Below the pieces are notes generated by a model, which had not been told where the DNA came from, made no database searches, and saw nothing but the letters and a program-made list of their open reading frames with translations. This document shows, in pieces, positions 22,049 to 31,529 of a stretch of 64,000 bases of DNA. Numbering within the stretch: the first letter of the stretch is position 1; each line of letters opens with the position of its first letter. The stretch is from Paenibacillus oryzae (lineage in GTDB: Bacteria; Bacillota; Bacilli; Paenibacillales; Paenibacillaceae), in NCBI RefSeq assembly GCF_001675045.1, contig NZ_LYPA01000071.1:1-64000 (forward strand). Direction: 5' to 3'. Both the position numbers and the translations under genes were made by a program.

Positions 22049-25000
22049 ATGAGAGCTTCACGATTAAAACGAGGAGGCAACCCCCTGCAGAGGAGGATTC
22101 TGCACTGGCTGGGCATCAGCGGGGCTCCTCTGGGCGCAAAGGATGCTTTGGTGCGAAAAAGTATCGCGCTGGCGCTAACGCTAATGATGGTATTGCAGAG
22201 TGTGCAGCTTGCTGGCGTTATTCAGCATTCGTCGGCTGCAGGCGTTCCGGTACCGGACAGCATCATGAAGCAAACCTTGCTTCTGAACGGCTCGAGGCTT
22301 GGCTCGGCAGAAGAAATGATGGCCTATTTCGCCTCTCCCGCAGCAGGTCCAAAAACGCTTGCGTATTTTGATGCCAGTGGCGCTATTGGAGGATATCCCA
22401 ATGAATTTGAAACTCAATTGGGGCAATCCCAATACCCATTCACGCTTCTATACGAGTGGGAAATTGATCCCAACATCGCAACACAAGGCGGAGACTATAC
22501 CTTTAACCTGCCGGCAAGCTTGAAATTGGAGGGCGATTTGAACGGCTCTCTGGGTCCTGCCGGATCGTTTACTGTCAACCAAGCAGCCAAGCAGGTTACG
22601 CTTAACTTCGTAGCCCAGGATGTTGCCGATCCCGCTGAGCTTTATCTTAGCGGCGGCTTGCAAATCGAAACGCTGCTGGAGGAAACGACAGTTATTACGG
22701 ACAATGAGCTTATCATTGAAATCCCCGTAAATGCCAGCAATACCGTAACGATTAACCTTCCGGTTAAGTGGACTGGCTCCAGTCCTAACATTACTAAGAA
22801 TCTGGATAATACCAACGGTGTTGGAAATAGCGGACTTGACCGCTTGGTAAACACCTCCAAGGTTTTCTGGACAATGGATGTCAATACCAAGCTAAGCACC
22901 ATTACTAAACCCGTTATCGTTGACACCCTGCCTGATGAGCTTGAGTTTGTCAGCCTGGAAATCTATCCGTTGACCGTCAATCTTCAGGGCAACATCACTC
23001 AAGGAGCAGCTGCGCTGGATCCTGCAACGGATTATACCGTTAATTATGTGCCATCCGCGCCTGGCGTTCCCGGCACAATTACAATTGAACTGGTAGGACC
23101 TGGTCACCAGCCTACTTCAAAGGCATACCGCATCTTTGTTGCAACGGACGTAAAAGGTACGGCGGACATTACGCAAGACGGCAAGCAGCTAACAAACAAA
23201 GTCGCCTTACTGGATGACGCTGCTGAAATTGCCTCCAGCAGCGCGCAAGTAACCGTGAAGCGCGGGCCGCTCACCAAAAAAACAAAAGGCAACTATTCAA
23301 GCGATACTAATGGAGCCGGAAACAACCATACGGTGAACTGGACGCTGGAATACAATTTTGGTCAAATCCAAATGGACGATCCCGTTATTACGGATATTCT
23401 GCCTGTAGGCCACGAGCTTGTGCCTGGAAGTCTTACGGTGACCAAGGTAGAGGTTGCCGATAACGGTACTGCGGCTGATCCCAAGGTGCCTATCGTTCAA
23501 GGCGCGGGTGCTGATCAGTTTTCCTTGCAGGAAATTCCGGCCTCTGCCGGAAATGACCGGACTGAAGCAAATAAGTTTGAGCTGACGCTTAACGGAACAA
23601 TTGCCTCCGCCTATGTCATCCAATACCAGACCCGGTCCAAGGACTCGGTTCCTGTAACGGAAAACAATAACAAAACCAATACGTTCAGCAGCAGCTTTGA
23701 CCCCACGAAAAGCAGCAGCGAATCCCACAGCTATGTACAAAGAGTTATAGACAAGTCGGGCCAGCTTACCAACTATGCAAGCAAAAAAATCAGCTGGAGA
23801 ATTGACCTGAACAACAATAACTATTGGTTCAAAGGTTCTGCTTCAGAGCCGTTGAAGCTTGTGGATACATTCAATCGTCTTGGGCTTTCTCTTGATGCAG
23901 GCTCCCTGGTCATCACAGACAGAAGCGGAACCCAGTTGACGGAAGGAACTCAATATACCGTCACTCCCACACATGACTCCGAGTCCAGGGAAACGGGATT
24001 CATCATTACGTTTGACAACAGTTATTCCTTCAATCAAAAGCACACGGTGACATACACAACAACCTTCGACTATGAGCTGTATAGCAGCAGCAATCCCTGG
24101 AATCCGACAAGCAATCATACCTTCCAAAATACAGGGCAATTCCTCTGGGAGCAAATCGTAGACAAGGCAACTGGCACAACCGAGCTTCAGGGCAAGGGCA
24201 GCCAAAGTGATTCCGACACAATTAAGCCTAACGACTATACGCTGCATAATGGCTACAAAAATGGCAGCTATGACGCAACAACAAAAGAAATTACATGGAA
24301 TGTGCTCTTTAACTACCATAATGAAACAGTGGATTCCGCCAGACTGGTTGATATCTTGCAGTCCGGACAGGAGTATGTGGACGGTTCGCTGGTAATTAAA
24401 GAAATGAATCTGGCAGCAAATGGAAATCTGAGCGAGGGAGCACCCGTTCTGACTGGCTACACCCCTGCCTACGTGCCGGGAAGCGGAAGCACAAGCGGGC
24501 AATTGCAAATTGATTTTACCGCTCCCATTAACGGCCCGCATCTCGTAACCTTCAAGACGACGCTAAAAGGCAAGCTTGTGCCAAAAACCGTCCATAATAC
24601 AGCTACCTTTAGCAGCAGCAACAGCCTGCACAAAGCCACCTTGAGCGCAAGCGTATCCCCTTCGTTCGGAGATACCTTTGTCGACAAGCGGATAAGCCAG
24701 CCCGAAGGCTCGAGCGGCTGGAGACTGGCGGAATGGACTATCTGGATGAACCCAAGCTTGTCGCAGCTTAGCGAAATCAAGCTGGTGGACCGCCCGGATC
24801 AATTTCAAACACTGATACCGGAGTCCTTCATGTTGTATGAAGCGGTGCCGAACAAAGCAAATCCTAATGCTTCCGGCGCGCCTCAGAATGGCGACTTTAC
24901 ATTGACGCCGGTTGACACGGATGATTACAGGTTGACATTCGACCAAAACCCGGCGGACCCGAATCGGTCGATGTTTACGCTGGAGCTGCTGAATCCGCAA

Positions 25001-28000
25001 ACAACGGAAAAGGCCTATAAGCTGGTTTACCGGACTCTTCTGGCCGAAAATGTTGGAGGCAACACAACCAATAGTTATGAGTTTAGCGCAAAAGAACGGA
25101 CGGTTACATCCACTCAAGCCCAGGAGCGCCATTCCTTCATCAAAAGCAGCGCAGACGGATTTTCGTTCCCTGGCAGCACCAACTACAGGGGCAGCGTCAC
25201 GCTCAAGAAGGTAGCGGCAGACAAGCAGGACGAACTGCTCTCCGGCGCTGAATTTACGCTTAGGGCTAAACAGGGCAGCTACTCCGTAGATTTGACGACT
25301 GACAACACGGGCACTATTACATTTACCAATGTGCCGTTTGGCCAATACGAGCTGATTGAGAAAACCGCTCCGGCAGGCTACAAGCTGGACCTCACTCCAA
25401 TCGACGTAGTCATCAATTCAAAAACAAATGTTGAAGTCACCGCCGAAAACGTGATCGGCTCCGGACGTATCGGAGATTATGTCTGGTGGGACAAAAACCG
25501 CAACGGCCTTCAGGATGCCGATGAGGACGGAGTTGCCGGCATTACAGTCAAGCTCTTCAAGGACGGCGATCCTGACACCGCCATTGCTACGACTACAACC
25601 GACAATGACGGAAAATATTTGTTTGATGATCTTGAGCCAGGCGACTATTATGTCCAGTTCCAATGGCCTCAGGATTATGAGCTTACCAAAAATGTATCCG
25701 GAAGCCCCGGCACGGATTCCAATCCGCTGGACAGCAACCGGAAAACGGACAAAATTACAATTGACCGCAGCAATAACTTCGAAGACCTGACCATCGACCT
25801 TGGCCTCGTGCCAAGAGGCGCGATTGGCGATTATGTATGGCTCGATTGGGACCGTAATGGCCGTCAATATACGCATGACAAGGAAAAAGGCCTGAACGGC
25901 ATTGAGGTTGTTTTGTATAAGGAGGTTGGCGGAGCTGCCGTTGAGGTTGAACGCACAACAACCGGCAATCATCCTGTTGGCCATGACAAAGCGGGCGAGC
26001 CTGGCTACTACTGGTTTGATCAGCTGCTAGGCGGCAAGTATTGGGTGGAATTCCTGCTTCCCGTCAGCTACAATCGGACAACAGCCGGCGTTGGACTGGA
26101 TAACCAGGACTCCAACCCAACAACGGATGAAGGTACAACAGCCGATAACCGCACCAAGTACAGAACTGGAGAAATCAATATCGGACCTGCCAAATGGATA
26201 GATCCAACCATCGATTTTGGCGTTGTTGCCTTGGGCAAAATCGGCGACTACGTTTGGTTCGACAGCAACGACAACGGCATTCAGGAAGCCGGAGAACCCG
26301 GCATCCAGGGCATCGAGGTCAAGCTGTACAAGGATAACGGAGCAACCCGCGAGCTTGTGGATACCGTCCAAACCGATCTGGATGGGAAATATCTGTTCGA
26401 CCATCTGGAAGCAGGTAATTATTATGTATGGTTCCAAACGCCATCCATTTATGATCTGGCAAAAATGGAATCCTCCGGCTCCACTAGCGATAATGATTCC
26501 AACCGCATCCATACAAGCGGAGCTGACAAAGGCCTGACCGTAAATCCGATTCCAATCGGCCCAAGCAAATGGGAGGATATGACTATCGACCTTGGCTTTA
26601 CCGGTAAAGGAGCAATCGGAAACTACGTATGGCATGACCGCAACTGGAACGGCATTCAGGATGAAGGTCCTGAGCATGGCATCAACGGCGTCAAGGTTTC
26701 TTTGTACCGCGATACGCCAACAGGCACGCCTTACAAAACCACAGTAACCAAAACGGATAACGGACGTCCTGGTTACTATAACTTTAAGGAGCTTCCGCAG
26801 GGCACGTATTACGTGAAATTCGAATACCCTGAGGAGTATGACAAAACGGTAACAGAATCAGATAACGACGCGCCGGACGGCTCCAACTGGATCGATAGCA
26901 ACCATATCACCAAAGCTATCGTCATTGGGGAAAACGAAACGCCTTACGGCTGGGTCAACCCAAGCATTGATTTGGGGCTTGTGGCCAAAGGCGTAATCGG
27001 CAACTACGTTTGGCTGGATCGCAATCGCAACGGCATTCAGGACGAAGACGCTTCAGAAGGCCTGAATGGCATTACTGTCAAGCTATTCAAAAATGGCACT
27101 ACAGGCCCGGCTTATGCCGAAACCGTAACTGCTAATGGCCCTGACGGAAAACCCGGCTATTATCTGTTCGATAATCTGGCAAGCGGCAACTACTATGTTC
27201 AAGTCGTTTTTGACGACAACTATGAGGTGACGCTTGCGGAGCAAGGCAGCGGCGCAGGCGCTGACGAGCTTGATTCTAATGCGACACATGCAAACGGCTT
27301 TACCGATGTAATCAAAATCGGCGAGACGGCTCCAAAGGGTTGGGAGGATCTCACGATTGACTTCGGTCTGGTCCGTAAAGGCGCAATCGGCGATTACGTC
27401 TGGATCGATGTCAACTACAACGGAAAACAGGATGAAGAAGACGCACGTGGAATGAACGGCGTTACGGTGAAGCTGTTTGATACCGACAAAAAGCTGATTG
27501 CCCAAACCGTCACGGCCGACAAAAACGGCAAACCTGGCTACTACCTGTTTGACCATTTGTTCGCCGGCGACTATTTTGTTCAGTTCACGACGCCATCCGG
27601 TTATTTCGCGACCAAGGCCGGAGCTGCCGGCGTTGCGGCTGACGAAGATTCAAATCCGATTTTAGGCGGGTACACAGAGGTTATTTCTATCGGGGGCGCT
27701 GCACCTGCCGTATGGCGGGACATGACGATTGATCAGGGGTATTACTTTATTATTAATCCTCCGATCTTCCCGACACCGACGCCTTCGCCTGGAACGGAAG
27801 AGCCGGGAGCAACGCCTACACCAGGAGGTCCAACGCCGACGCCAACGCCGGGTGGACCAACACAAACAGAAACGCCGACACCAACACCGGCTCCGGGCAC
27901 AACGCCTGCGCCGACGCCAACAACCGGTCCGACACCAACTCCGGTAACTGAAAAAACGGATGAGGAAAAACCGGTAGGCGGCACTGTGAAGGTACCGTCG

Positions 28001-28330
28001 GAGGGCACGACCGAGATCGGCACTCCGCCTGCTAACGGCGGCATTACGATTACGCCGGATGGCAAATGGACCTATACGCCTAAACCGGGCTTTACAGGCA
28101 AGGACAAATTCTCTGTCATTGTAGTAGACAAAGATGGCAATGAAGAGGAAATCTGGTTTGAAATCGACGTTGATCCCATTCCGGAGGGCGGTATAGACAG
28201 CTCGCCAGATGGCGTAACCAAGCTGCCAAAAACCGGGCAGGAAAGCTATCTGCTCTTCTACCTGCTAGGCTCCATCCTGATTGGTGGAGGCATCGCCCTC
28301 CGATTGGCCAAGAAACGTAAAACCAGCTAA
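22049..28330 (+). CDS. giant LPXTG cell-wall-anchored surface protein with SdrD_B-like repeats
   Basis: A 2093-residue secreted adhesin-like protein. The N-terminus is a long basic signal peptide with hydrophobic core SIALALTLMMVLQ and cleavage near SSAAG (about residue 64). Residues about 65-1045 are successive beta-rich adhesion modules resembling Cna/isopeptide-forming domains, with recurring DILPVGHELVPGSL-type segments. A SpaA/Cna-B-like domain spans about 1049-1136 (LLSGAEFTLRAK, YELIEKTAPAGYK). Six SdrD_B-like repeats follow to about residue 1900. A Pro/Thr-rich wall-spanning stretch, a cadherin-like domain and the sorting signal LPKTG (2059-2063) with a hydrophobic helix and RLAKKRK tail complete it. 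ATG at 22049 has AAAGGA nine bases upstream; a TTG 18 bases earlier is unlikely. No sortase gene lies in the window. Ligand unknown. Confidence 0.92.
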   Translation: MRASRLKRGGNPLQRRILHWLGISGAPLGAKDALVRKSIALALTLMMVLQSVQLAGVIQHSSAAGVPVPDSIMKQTLLLNGSRLGSAEEMMAYFASPAAGPKTLAYFDASGAIGGYPNEFETQLGQSQYPFTLLYEWEIDPNIATQGGDYTFNLPASLKLEGDLNGSLGPAGSFTVNQAAKQVTLNFVAQDVADPAELYLSGGLQIETLLEETTVITDNELIIEIPVNASNTVTINLPVKWTGSSPNITKNLDNTNGVGNSGLDRLVNTSKVFWTMDVNTKLSTITKPVIVDTLPDELEFVSLEIYPLTVNLQGNITQGAAALDPATDYTVNYVPSAPGVPGTITIELVGPGHQPTSKAYRIFVATDVKGTADITQDGKQLTNKVALLDDAAEIASSSAQVTVKRGPLTKKTKGNYSSDTNGAGNNHTVNWTLEYNFGQIQMDDPVITDILPVGHELVPGSLTVTKVEVADNGTAADPKVPIVQGAGADQFSLQEIPASAGNDRTEANKFELTLNGTIASAYVIQYQTRSKDSVPVTENNNKTNTFSSSFDPTKSSSESHSYVQRVIDKSGQLTNYASKKISWRIDLNNNNYWFKGSASEPLKLVDTFNRLGLSLDAGSLVITDRSGTQLTEGTQYTVTPTHDSESRETGFIITFDNSYSFNQKHTVTYTTTFDYELYSSSNPWNPTSNHTFQNTGQFLWEQIVDKATGTTELQGKGSQSDSDTIKPNDYTLHNGYKNGSYDATTKEITWNVLFNYHNETVDSARLVDILQSGQEYVDGSLVIKEMNLAANGNLSEGAPVLTGYTPAYVPGSGSTSGQLQIDFTAPINGPHLVTFKTTLKGKLVPKTVHNTATFSSSNSLHKATLSASVSPSFGDTFVDKRISQPEGSSGWRLAEWTIWMNPSLSQLSEIKLVDRPDQFQTLIPESFMLYEAVPNKANPNASGAPQNGDFTLTPVDTDDYRLTFDQNPADPNRSMFTLELLNPQTTEKAYKLVYRTLLAENVGGNTTNSYEFSAKERTVTSTQAQERHSFIKSSADGFSFPGSTNYRGSVTLKKVAADKQDELLSGAEFTLRAKQGSYSVDLTTDNTGTITFTNVPFGQYELIEKTAPAGYKLDLTPIDVVINSKTNVEVTAENVIGSGRIGDYVWWDKNRNGLQDADEDGVAGITVKLFKDGDPDTAIATTTTDNDGKYLFDDLEPGDYYVQFQWPQDYELTKNVSGSPGTDSNPLDSNRKTDKITIDRSNNFEDLTIDLGLVPRGAIGDYVWLDWDRNGRQYTHDKEKGLNGIEVVLYKEVGGAAVEVERTTTGNHPVGHDKAGEPGYYWFDQLLGGKYWVEFLLPVSYNRTTAGVGLDNQDSNPTTDEGTTADNRTKYRTGEINIGPAKWIDPTIDFGVVALGKIGDYVWFDSNDNGIQEAGEPGIQGIEVKLYKDNGATRELVDTVQTDLDGKYLFDHLEAGNYYVWFQTPSIYDLAKMESSGSTSDNDSNRIHTSGADKGLTVNPIPIGPSKWEDMTIDLGFTGKGAIGNYVWHDRNWNGIQDEGPEHGINGVKVSLYRDTPTGTPYKTTVTKTDNGRPGYYNFKELPQGTYYVKFEYPEEYDKTVTESDNDAPDGSNWIDSNHITKAIVIGENETPYGWVNPSIDLGLVAKGVIGNYVWLDRNRNGIQDEDASEGLNGITVKLFKNGTTGPAYAETVTANGPDGKPGYYLFDNLASGNYYVQVVFDDNYEVTLAEQGSGAGADELDSNATHANGFTDVIKIGETAPKGWEDLTIDFGLVRKGAIGDYVWIDVNYNGKQDEEDARGMNGVTVKLFDTDKKLIAQTVTADKNGKPGYYLFDHLFAGDYFVQFTTPSGYFATKAGAAGVAADEDSNPILGGYTEVISIGGAAPAVWRDMTIDQGYYFIINPPIFPTPTPSPGTEEPGATPTPGGPTPTPTPGGPTQTETPTPTPAPGTTPAPTPTTGPTPTPVTEKTDEEKPVGGTVKVPSEGTTEIGTPPANGGITITPDGKWTYTPKPGFTGKDKFSVIVVDKDGNEEEIWFEIDVDPIPEGGIDSSPDGVTKLPKTGQESYLLFYLLGSILIGGGIALRLAKKRKTS
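25463..27750 (+). repeat. six SdrD_B-like repeats in the surface protein
   Basis: Six repeats of about 120-139 codons begin at 25463, 25817, 26234, 26609, 26990 and 27380. Each starts with G-x-IG[DN]YVW, then D-x-[ND]-x-[ND]G-x-Q, a typical calcium-loop pattern, then GI-x-VKL[FY]. Each ends with W-x-[DN]-x-[TS]IDLG. The copies are clearly diverged in DNA, so this is an old expansion. In staphylococcal Sdr proteins such B repeats bind calcium and act as a rigid stalk. Confidence 0.85.
27757..27972 (+). repeat. Pro/Thr-rich wall-spanning low-complexity segment
   Basis: The coding DNA repeats units such as CCGACGCCAACGCCG, giving TPTP, GGPTPTP and APTPT blocks. This is typical of the segment that threads through peptidoglycan before an LPXTG anchor and is prone to length change between strains. 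Confidence 0.8.
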
Positions 28331-28388
28331 TAGAGAAAAAGCAGCACCCGTATAAAAGGTTAGTTCCATTGAAAAGGGCTTTCGCATG

Positions 28389-28431
28389 AAAAAGGCTTTC
28401 GCACCGAAATGATGCGAAAGCCTTTTTTTCT
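28389..28431. terminator. terminator between the surface protein and minJ-like genes
   Basis: AAAGGCTTTCGCA and TGCGAAAGCCTTT form a 13-base stem with a nine-base loop, followed by T on the plus strand and with A before it. It can serve both convergent genes. Confidence 0.88.
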
Positions 28432-28524
28432 TATAAGCTATGTTCTCCCGAATCAGCCAGCCTCTTCAGTTCCCGCAGCCTTGTGGATTGAAGTTTTTAA
28501 GTCCGTTGATCCACACTCACTACA

Positions 28525-29811
28525 CTATGCCTGGCGACGATTGGATGCTTTTCTTGCCTTTAACCAGCCCACGATCGAAACCGACAGCCCTCCGGCGTAG
28601 AAATTCGCCGCTTCATCCGGCGCCAGAATAACGCCTAGCTGATGATGCTCGCCGGCATATCGGGCGCGCTGGGCAAATTTCAATTCGCCGGACTCGTTCA
28701 GGATCTCCAGCTTGCAAAAGGCCGGATTCAGCGCCAACGCGTCATATAGCTCCGCTTTGGAATAGACCTTTTTCCCGTTAACCTTCTGCAGGATTTCTCC
28801 CGGCAGCAGGCCCATCGCTTCCGCAGGCGTGCCCGGCACAATGCCCAAAATTCTCAAGCCCCTGGCATCATGAACAAATAGCGGCGTTGCACGGCGCTCC
28901 GCAATGGAGCTGCGCCACACCAGCGCTTCGTGCAGCGCAATGGCGAATACAGCAGCGACGGGCAGAAGGACTGGCCATTTCCAGGCCGCAATGGAGGCTG
29001 CCGCAAGACACAAGCTGTAGACCAGCAAGCCTTTGGCCGTATGCCTTGCCTTTTGGCGCGGCAGCATGGTTTTGGTCAATTCCGTAAAGCCGATTACCAT
29101 CGGCAGAGCAACCACCGTCCAGCCAGCGGAATCGGCTCCGGCAAACAGCGGCGTCCAGGGAAGCATATCCCACGCGCCTGCAGCCGCCCCTCCTCCCGCT
29201 TCTACAGGAACCAACAGCAGCAGCGGAATGGGCCAAAAGCCTTGCAGCATGTAGCCGCCAACGAGCTTTCCTCTTTTGCCCTCAAGAAACAATGGCGTTT
29301 TCAGACGATCCCCATGCCAAAAAACAAGATGCGCTTCGGCCAGATGGAGCAGGGCTACAAGCAGCAGCAGGCCTGCCGCATCAATGGCGGCTAGCGAGGC
29401 TACAAGCTCCCCTAGCCAATCGCCTCGGCTCGCCAGCCCCGTAAAGCCCGCAAGCCATTGCAGAAGCGCAATAATGCCCGCGCTATAGGCGAAGCACAGG
29501 TAGCGGATACGTACCAGCATAAGCAAAGCAGCAATGCTCCAGAGCCATAAAACGGCCGCTGGCGTTATCGCCGGACCCAAAAACAGGGACGCCGCCGATA
29601 GGCCTAGCCCGATCAGCATGCCGACGCCTATCGCGGTCAGGGTTAACCGGACCCAATTATGCAGCTTAACGGCAAACAGCTGCCGCTCCACTCGGATTTG
29701 ACGCAAATAATGCATGGCAATGAGGAATACCGCTATATAGTAAAACGGCTGCGCCGCCATGCCGAGAACAGCCGAGCCAATCGAAGACAACATCGCTTGA
29801 ACTGTATCCAC
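28525..29811 (-). CDS. PDZ-domain polytopic membrane protein, MinJ-like
   Basis: A 428-residue membrane protein with about eight hydrophobic segments from residue 15 to about 300, followed by a PDZ domain (ARGLRILGIVPGTPAEAMGL, then GEILQKVNGKKV). That architecture, and the position next to ftsE-ftsX and a ctpB-type protease gene, match B. subtilis MinJ (YvjD), which bridges DivIVA and MinD and places the division site. Sequence alone does not prove the same role, and the Paenibacillus-type protein could have another job. The start is GTG at 29811 with GGGGAG 11 bases upstream; an ATG seven codons in is an alternative. A terminator separates it from the protease gene upstream, so it probably has its own promoter. 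Confidence 0.8.
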   Translation of the reverse strand: MDTVQAMLSSIGSAVLGMAAQPFYYIAVFLIAMHYLRQIRVERQLFAVKLHNWVRLTLTAIGVGMLIGLGLSAASLFLGPAITPAAVLWLWSIAALLMLVRIRYLCFAYSAGIIALLQWLAGFTGLASRGDWLGELVASLAAIDAAGLLLLVALLHLAEAHLVFWHGDRLKTPLFLEGKRGKLVGGYMLQGFWPIPLLLLVPVEAGGGAAAGAWDMLPWTPLFAGADSAGWTVVALPMVIGFTELTKTMLPRQKARHTAKGLLVYSLCLAAASIAAWKWPVLLPVAAVFAIALHEALVWRSSIAERRATPLFVHDARGLRILGIVPGTPAEAMGLLPGEILQKVNGKKVYSKAELYDALALNPAFCKLEILNESGELKFAQRARYAGEHHQLGVILAPDEAANFYAGGLSVSIVGWLKARKASNRRQA

Positions 29812-29838
29812 CGCTTATTCAACTCCCCATGTGGTCAA

Positions 29839-29880
29839 AAAACAAGAAGGCCCTGCTTCATCAAACGAAGCGGACCTTCT
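29839..29880 (-). terminator. terminator after the S41 protease gene
   Basis: On the minus strand AGAAGGTCCGCTTC pairs with GAAGCAGGGCCTTCT around a short loop and runs into TTGTTTTTTG. It falls 21 bases after the protease stop codon. Confidence 0.85.
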
Positions 29881-29900
29881 AGTAATTCGACGTGCGGGAG

Positions 29901-31367
29901 CTATTTCCTTCCCAATGCTTTAATCGCCGCCTGCAGCTGGATGTCATGTTCATCCTTCTGCAGCCACGAGATCACTTCCTGCTCCAGCTTATCTGCTGTC
30001 TTCTTGTCAATGACTCCATTAGCAGGCAAGCCGCTCTTTTGCTGGAATTGCTTGACCGCTTGAACCGTTTCCTGGCTATAATAGCCATCGGCCCGCGACG
30101 GATCAAAGCCAAGGCCGTGCAGCATCACCTGAGCGCTGCGCACCGCCTCGCTCAAGCTGTCCGGCTTCAATGAATCCTCCAGCGTAAGACGAGCCACTGT
30201 ATAAAGCTCATGCGGCTCTACAGCAAGATCAGGGGTGATGCCTTCGCCATGAATCCAGTTTCCATTTGGCGTCAGCCATTTGGCAATGGTCATTTTGACC
30301 AGGCTTCCATCTCCAAGCGTTTTATTGTAGCTGACCTGAACGGTGCCTTTGCCAAACGATTTTTCACCAACCACAGTAGCTCCAGCAGCTTCCTGCAAAG
30401 CGCCTGCCAATATTTCGGACGCGCTTGCGCTGCCTTTGTTGGTCAATACCGCGATGGGATATTTCTTTTGCTCCCCGCCCTTGGCCAGCGTCTTCTCCCG
30501 GTTTCCGTTGCGATCCTCCACCTGCACCACCGTCGAGCCTGGCTTCATAAGCAGCTGGGACATCTCCACCACTACCGGAAGAACGCCTCCCGGATTGTTG
30601 CGGACATCCAGCACCAGCCCCTTCATCCCTTCGCCCTCCAGCTTCTCCAGCTCTTCCTTGAACCGCTTGGCCGTATTCATGGAAAATTGGCGAATTTCGA
30701 TGACTCCGATGCCATCTGGACGAAGGCTGCCATAAACCGTCTCGACATCAATGTCGTCTCTGATCAGCACAAGCTGTATCGGCTCGGAAAAGCCGGTGCG
30801 CTGCACAACGATTTTGGCTTTTGTCCCTTTGGGACCCCGTATTTTGGCAACGGCCTCCTGGAGGTTCAGCCCTTCCAGACTTTCTCCGTTGACGGAGATC
30901 AAAACATCCTTGGCAAGCATGCCGGAGCGTTCCGCCGGAGAACCTTTAATAGGCGATACAACGACGATTTTATTATTATCCATCGTCACCTCGGCGCCAA
31001 TGCCGGAAAAAGAGCCTTCGATCGACTCCGAAAAATGCTGGGCGTCGTCCTCCTCCATATAGACGGAGTAAGGATCGCCAAGCGCATTCATAATGCCGTT
31101 AACCGCGCCGTCAAGCAGCTCCTTCCGCTCGACCTTTTCATAAAACTTGGATTCGATCAGCTCCAGCACGGCATTGATTTTGGCCAATTCGTCCTGCCTG
31201 AGCGAGCTTGCCTTGCCTTCATCGGCAGCGGCGGCAACCGCGGCAAGCGGCTTTTTCGTCCCCAGCCATTGATCCGCGACCGTTATTGTAACAACTGCAG
31301 AGGCGATCATGGTCAATAGAACAAACGTAATGACTGTACGTCCTTTAAAATACACCCGGTACACCAC
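29901..31367 (-). CDS. S41 family C-terminal processing peptidase, CtpB-like
   Basis: A 488-residue secreted or membrane-anchored serine protease. One N-terminal helix (VITFVLLTMIASAVVTITV) is followed by a PDZ domain (about 105-190) and the S41 core. The nucleophile is in NKGSASASEILAGAL and the general-base lysine in GEKSFGKGTVQVS. A C-terminal peptidoglycan-binding domain (about 395-450, GYYSQETVQAVKQFQQ) is present, as in many Firmicute Ctp proteins. B. subtilis CtpB is encoded in the same neighbourhood and cleaves SpoIVFA during sporulation; a vegetative role is also possible. The start is uncertain: GTG codons at 31367, 31364 and 31355 all lie close to AAGAAGGTGG, and 31355 has the best spacing. 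Confidence 0.9.
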   Translation of the reverse strand: MVYRVYFKGRTVITFVLLTMIASAVVTITVADQWLGTKKPLAAVAAAADEGKASSLRQDELAKINAVLELIESKFYEKVERKELLDGAVNGIMNALGDPYSVYMEEDDAQHFSESIEGSFSGIGAEVTMDNNKIVVVSPIKGSPAERSGMLAKDVLISVNGESLEGLNLQEAVAKIRGPKGTKAKIVVQRTGFSEPIQLVLIRDDIDVETVYGSLRPDGIGVIEIRQFSMNTAKRFKEELEKLEGEGMKGLVLDVRNNPGGVLPVVVEMSQLLMKPGSTVVQVEDRNGNREKTLAKGGEQKKYPIAVLTNKGSASASEILAGALQEAAGATVVGEKSFGKGTVQVSYNKTLGDGSLVKMTIAKWLTPNGNWIHGEGITPDLAVEPHELYTVARLTLEDSLKPDSLSEAVRSAQVMLHGLGFDPSRADGYYSQETVQAVKQFQQKSGLPANGVIDKKTADKLEQEVISWLQKDEHDIQLQAAIKALGRK

Positions 31368-31452
31368 CTTCTTGATTTCGAAGCTGCAAGACCATCATAG
31401 TATATGACAGGCATGGGATCATTATTTATTATATCCCATTAATGGACAACAA

Positions 31453-31500
31453 GGGCAGCCCCCAGGTTGTGTTGGAAACACGACCTGTCCGGGCTGCCTC
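31453..31500 (-). terminator. terminator-like hairpin after the M23 hydrolase gene
   Basis: GGCAGCCC and GGGCTGCC flank a second inner stem (GGTCGTGTT with AACACAACC). The U tract is imperfect (CTTGTTGT). Confidence 0.65.
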
Positions 31501-31529
31501 TTATTTATTCCATGGAGCTATTTAAATCA

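Noticed and set aside
23843-25345. Several long minus-strand frames (up to 260 codons) inside the surface protein gene
   Set aside because: They are mirror images of the repetitive coding sequence, lack ribosome binding sites and have no family resemblance.
30210-31319. 369-codon plus-strand frame opposite the S41 protease gene
   Set aside because: Antisense shadow of a gene with intact catalytic motifs.
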